Shown: piece by piece, positions 48,401 to 64,000 of the stretch
Layout: every line of letters starts with the position of its first letter
Position numbering within the stretch: the stretch's first letter is position 1
Source: Amia ocellicauda
Taxonomy: Eukaryota; Chordata; Actinopteri; Amiiformes; Amiidae
Direction of reading: 5' to 3'
DNA length: 64,000 nucleotides
Assembly (NCBI RefSeq): GCF_036373705.1
Contig: NC_089854.1
Span: forward strand, 24,813,225-24,877,224
Position numbers and translations under genes: made by a program
Notes under the pieces: generated by a model
Seen by the model: the letters and a program-made list of their open reading frames with translations, nothing else
Databases searched by the model: none
Told to the model about the DNA's origin: nothing

Positions 48401-51400
48401 TCGCCTTTGCTTTGGTTTAATTTAAGTCTTGCTATTTTTCAATGCTTCATTGCTGAAATGGAGTTACACATTTCCTCTCATGTCTTCAATATTACAGTCC
48501 TGGGTTCAGAAAATAACCCAGAAGATTTAATTGAATAGAATATGGCAAATCACAATAGGAAGCCAGTGATTAAATATCTTAAATCAGTTTAATGGAGTGG
48601 TTCAGCTGACAGGCCCTTGTGTTCCTTAAAATAAAAACCTGCAAAAAAAAAATGTCCTCTGTATCAGTTACTCTTCTGAGGAATACAATTCCCCAGTCAA
48701 TTTGTTTTCTGCAGAAAGAGGGATTACTTTGTGTTATATATTTCCAAATAACTGCCAGTACTTGTCACAGCAATTGAGCGATGAAGCTACAGTATGAATT
48801 ACACCAGACCCAAGGAAACCTTAAGCATATATCAAGGACATGTAGGAGAAATTGCACTGAGAAAGGGTTTACTCCTATACTGATAAATTAGAAATTATCA
48901 TTTTGCATAGCTGGAGTGCAAAGCACTGAAAGACCCCACACCACACAATTTAATTAGTGTGATCAGCTTTAGAGTTTAAAATTAAAGTGATGCATGTCCA
49001 TGTTATATATGTAGTTTGGTTATTCCCGATCTCTAAGGTCAGTGGTATACTTAATGTTTGTAAAGCAATTTGTTTCTTATCAAATGAGAACAAGAAAAAT
49101 TGGTCAAATGTTTCTCATTAACAGCTCAAGTTTTCAACTCGCCTTTGATTTGCTAATATGGGTAATTTCTCTATTTTTAGCATTTCAATGCACATTGTTT
49201 TTGTGATAACTACATTTTAATCACCTGATTTATAAATAATTGCTACAAATGAGGGAATAGAAGGGTTGCAAATGTTTAATTCCTTTTTTGTTTTATTTCA
49301 TGCTATGGTAAGAATGCAGTACATAAGAAAAATACAATTGTAAGGTTTGAGTTCATGCTGGCAGCAGAGTAAAAACCTTTACTGCAAATGGGCACGATCT
49401 TGAATTGACAATACCAAACACTCCTGTAGCTCAGGAATAAGCATGAAAGCTTTATTTGCTTCAGTGTAGTTTATCCTTCTGGTTTTGTATCCTTATGCTT
49501 TGAAGGATATATGGGAACAATTATGGTTCAGTTTCACTTTTTCATATTACATACATCTTTATACATTTATAACCACAGCAAACTGATGCCCTGTGGACAT
49601 GTTATGACAAGCATTTAGTTTTTTTGTTTCTCTTCTTTACCTTTGTTTGGAAATGTTAGAGGTGTTGTACATTTTGCCTATAATACCCACATATTCTGGA
49701 TTTAGATACTATATTTTCTCCAGGGATTACTGAAGATAACCATTAATTTGTCAAGAGGTGATGTGATGCATTAAAGTACATATTAAGGAATTAGACAATT
49801 TATTTTTGATATGAGAAAAATGTCTGCTGCCTGTAGATGGGAGATTAAGATATGTTTCCTGATCCTGCACATCAGAATCTCAACCATACAATCTTCTGAA
49901 TACAAAGGATCAACTGAACAGTAATTATTATTAATATTTTAAAGGAAACAGTAACCAAGTATGTATATGCAAGAGTGTGTGTGTTATAGCAGTATATAGC
50001 ACCAATGTACATGGAATAAAGTGTGAATTCAGTTACTCAATTTTGTTAAAAACAAATGTCAATATGAGTTTTTTAAAGTGGTACATAAATAGATGCAGCT
50101 GTGATTCAAACTGAAATTATTCATAAGCTCCCTACTTTCAGACATTGGTACAGTAATTCCTTTTACAAATGCTACTGAGTGTTTTATTCTAGGCAGACTA
50201 CCAGGGATCAAATCGGTGGCACCGATGGCCATGGCAGATTCCCATTCCCATACAGATTTTTTTCTATGGGAAATTTCGGTTTTAGCTGGTGTTTTATGTT
50301 TTCCCATGTTATAGGTCTATGTAGGATGTAAATGAAATAATTTGAATCTATCTCCTTATTTAGATATTTATTTTGTTTGCAGTAGGAAACGCAATCCCTG
50401 CATCTATTGCAACCAGGAAGTGCTGTTTTATTTTTATTTTTATTTTTTTAGCATGTTTTTGAGGAGTATATTTTGTTTATTTGTCTGCTATTGTGTGTTT
50501 GCTGAAAAGCCTACATAAAACGCCACTGTATTCCCGGTTTAATTGCTGTTCCTTTCAAAAACTAGCCTGTCACAATGTGTATGAATTTGCTGCACTGAAT
50601 ACAATATTACTGGAGTAAAGCGTCCCATTTTTTAACAGGACACTCACTGAAAAATGTTTAGATTTTACATTTTAAATTATACAATGACTAAAGGGTTAAA
50701 GTGCAGACTGTCAGCTTTAATTGATGGTCCTTACATATATAAACAAAAAACAATAGTGCTTGAAAAAGTACCTAAGTCGTTTTTGCCACCATCCCAGCCC
50801 TGACACACACACACACAAGGATAGGAGGAGAGAGGGTGGTTTGAAGATGTCCACCAAATTTGAATTCTTAACCACTTTGTCACTAGTTACTAAGGCATGA
50901 GGAGGACATACACGCTTTCTTATATCCCTCTTTTACAGTAATTGCTAGTGTTTTTCTTAACACAGGTTCTGAAGCAATTTGAAGCTATTTAGTGTAATGA
51001 TCTTGGTGCCATGGAAAATTGGGCACCCCCTTACATCCAAGTGGCCTTGCCCCTAAAATCATGAAATTCTAAGCCTGCACACTACAATAAATGATACCTA
51101 GAAACAGCAGTTTTTTTTAACATAAATGGAACATAAAAGCATTCATTCATTATTATTTTTTGATTCAAATATATTTAGTGTACCGGTAATGAGCCTGAAG
51201 CCTAATTTAGTGACTAATGTGAAAGCAATTGGGCCTGCAGTTTGTTTTGTATGCAATTGCATCAATAAAAATAACAGTATTTCTATAAACTTAAAAAAAA
51301 TAAAACACCTCCATCAAATATCAAACAGGCAAAGAACACTGATTTTCTGTCTGATTTATTTTCTTTGTGCTGTCCTTCGGAAGGAAATCTGGAAACAGTT

Positions 51401-51750
51401 TCAATGATGGGGTGTATCAGAGTGGACTTTATTTTGCAACTGTAACAAACTGGACCATGTGGGAAACATGGTCTTCTACCAATGCATATAGCAACCATTA
51501 TTGTGGAAGGGTTGCTTTTTCATAATAAATATGTGTTAAGTTTAAAAAGATAAAGAAACGAACTCTCTGAGGTGTTAGTTACCAGTACAGTACTGCACAT
51601 AGGTAATAGAATAGGAAACATACATGATTCTTTATGCATACATGCATTCATATATACATGATGGCAGAAGTTTCTGTTAAAAACAAACGTGTGTGTGTGT
51701 GTGTGATGGGAGGAGCACAGGGCAGAGTCGGAGCTCAGCACTAAAATGTA
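48401..51750. other. Intergenic sequence between birc5 and tmem235
   Basis: AT-rich sequence in which I see no gene, transposon end or RNA gene. Short CA/GT repeats lie at about 50803-50816 and 51690-51703. Confidence 0.55.
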
Positions 51751-51762
51751 TGAAAACCTCTC

Positions 51763-51770
51763 TATATAAG
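51763..51770 (+). promoter_or_regulatory. tmem235: TATA box of tmem235
   Basis: TATATAAG lies about 310 bases upstream of the tmem235 start codon and would place transcription start near 51795. Sequence from there to the ATG is compatible with a 5' UTR. No alternative promoter is evident. Confidence 0.5.
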
Positions 51771-52079
51771 TGCACCGAGTAATTCAGTCTCAATCATTTG
51801 AGGGCGGATTGCGGGGTCTCCCAGCCAAATAAGCGAGAAATAAAGTTCTGCCCATTAAAGAAAAATATACAGAGAGAGGAGGTGGATTTCCTCAACACAT
51901 TTTAAGCTTACAGAGACCGGCAAACTGAACCAGATGACGACTCGGATGCAATGGCATTAGCGGGATGACAGCAGCGGGCAGGGGGACGGGGGAGGCTGAG
52001 CATGAAAGCACAGCTCTGCCTCGGATAAAGCGCAGGAAAGGTGTTGGCGCTTGATTGTCAGCCGCTTTTCAGCAGGGAG

Positions 52080-63215
<11,136 letters not shown>

Positions 63216-64000
63216 AGGGACCAGCCAGTCACCTGCTCCTCCCACACAGACGACCTTGATCCTGCATTGACTTGGAGAAAGAGAGGGGGGCCCGTCTTCT
63301 TGTTTTCTATCCCCAGCTGTAATCGTCAGTCTGATTCTTTTCCCGAGTAATGGTGTGTTGCCATTCCAACACTACAGGAGATTTTCTTTCCTCTTTTGTT
63401 CCCCCCTTTGATTTGATTTGATTTCACCAGAAAGAAACAAAACAAAGTCTTGATTAAACAAATTGATCTGTATGTAAGGCTGCATCTTTCATTGTTCTTC
63501 TCCCCAGGGAATACATTTAAAGGGGCAGGAAATATGATAATGTGCTTGATCCATTTAAGCTCCAGATGCTTTCTCTTTTTTCAGTGATTCTCCTGGCCTC
63601 GTTTTAAGTACAAAATTGGGATGCAGAATATTTCTCTCTCGCTCTCTTTTTAACTAATAACCTCTATACACGTGTGATTAATGCTAAGCACTGCGGCAAA
63701 GGAAAAATGATTTTAGATGAATATTTATGTAAAAACTAATGACAAAAAGCATTTACATTAATTCAAGCAGCTGTGTTGCTTCTGTGGTATTGTACCTAAA
63801 TAATGCATTGAAGGAACTGTCTTTTCATTCACCTACAAAGAAATATGCCAGTCTTCTGCAATGAAACTGTTCTGTGTTATGCCTGTGCTGCCCACGGGCT
63901 TAATTATTCTGGTATTGTTTGAATGCACCAATGGCGGCTGTAACTATGTTGTCTGTTCTGTTTAGACTTATATCCTGCTATCTCACAGCTTCTCCCACCC
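63216..64000 (+). other. tmem235: 3' untranslated region of tmem235 and beyond
   Basis: The sequence after the TAG stop has no coding frame of note. An ATTAAA near 63452 could serve as polyadenylation signal; no AATAAA is seen before the window ends. A short TTTGA tandem lies at about 63408-63425. Confidence 0.5.

Overview
The window is vertebrate nuclear DNA, most likely from a ray-finned fish. It holds five multi-exon protein genes whose exons I could join in frame at GT/AG splice sites, three decayed Tc1-type DNA transposons, and repeat tails of a kind I know from fish genomes. Naming the species is not possible from the sequence alone.

Layout, left to right. 1-2034: intergenic, with GA repeats and one CTCF-like site. 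2035-6085 (minus): a cytoplasmic actin gene, called actg1 from its neighbours, with a CArG/CCAAT/CRE promoter up to 6240. 6322-6448: a perfect 63-bp-arm palindrome. 6449-18850: gene-free, with two near-identical copies of a 0.5-kb segment, one Tc1 relic, SINE/LINE tails and a second CTCF-like site. 18881-29692 (plus): fscn2 (retinal fascin, 5 coding exons), with a dead Tc1 in intron 1. 29693-37383: intergenic. 37384-42449 (minus): faap100 (9 coding exons, 851 aa), a Fanconi anaemia core-complex subunit. 42450-43551: a shared promoter region. 43552-47736 (plus): birc5 (survivin, 4 exons, 142 aa), with a Tc1 relic and a MITE in intron 3. 48400-51760: intergenic. 52080-63215 (plus): tmem235, a four-helix claudin/PMP22-like membrane protein (4 exons, 209 aa).

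How the genes relate. The block joins two parts of human 17q25.3: ACTG1-FSCN2-FAAP100, and BIRC5-TMEM235. In human these lie about 3 Mb apart. Actin and fascin are functional partners (filament and bundler), and the ACTG1-FSCN2 pair mirrors the ACTB-FSCN1 pair on human chromosome 7. faap100 and birc5, both linked to genome maintenance and cell division, sit head to head with their start codons 1.1 kb apart.

I found no CRISPR array, prokaryotic-type system, virus, or clearly undescribed gene system. The most unusual signals are the palindrome beside the actin promoter, the flanked 0.5-kb duplication, an actin with unusually many substitutions, and the faap100/birc5 promoter region.
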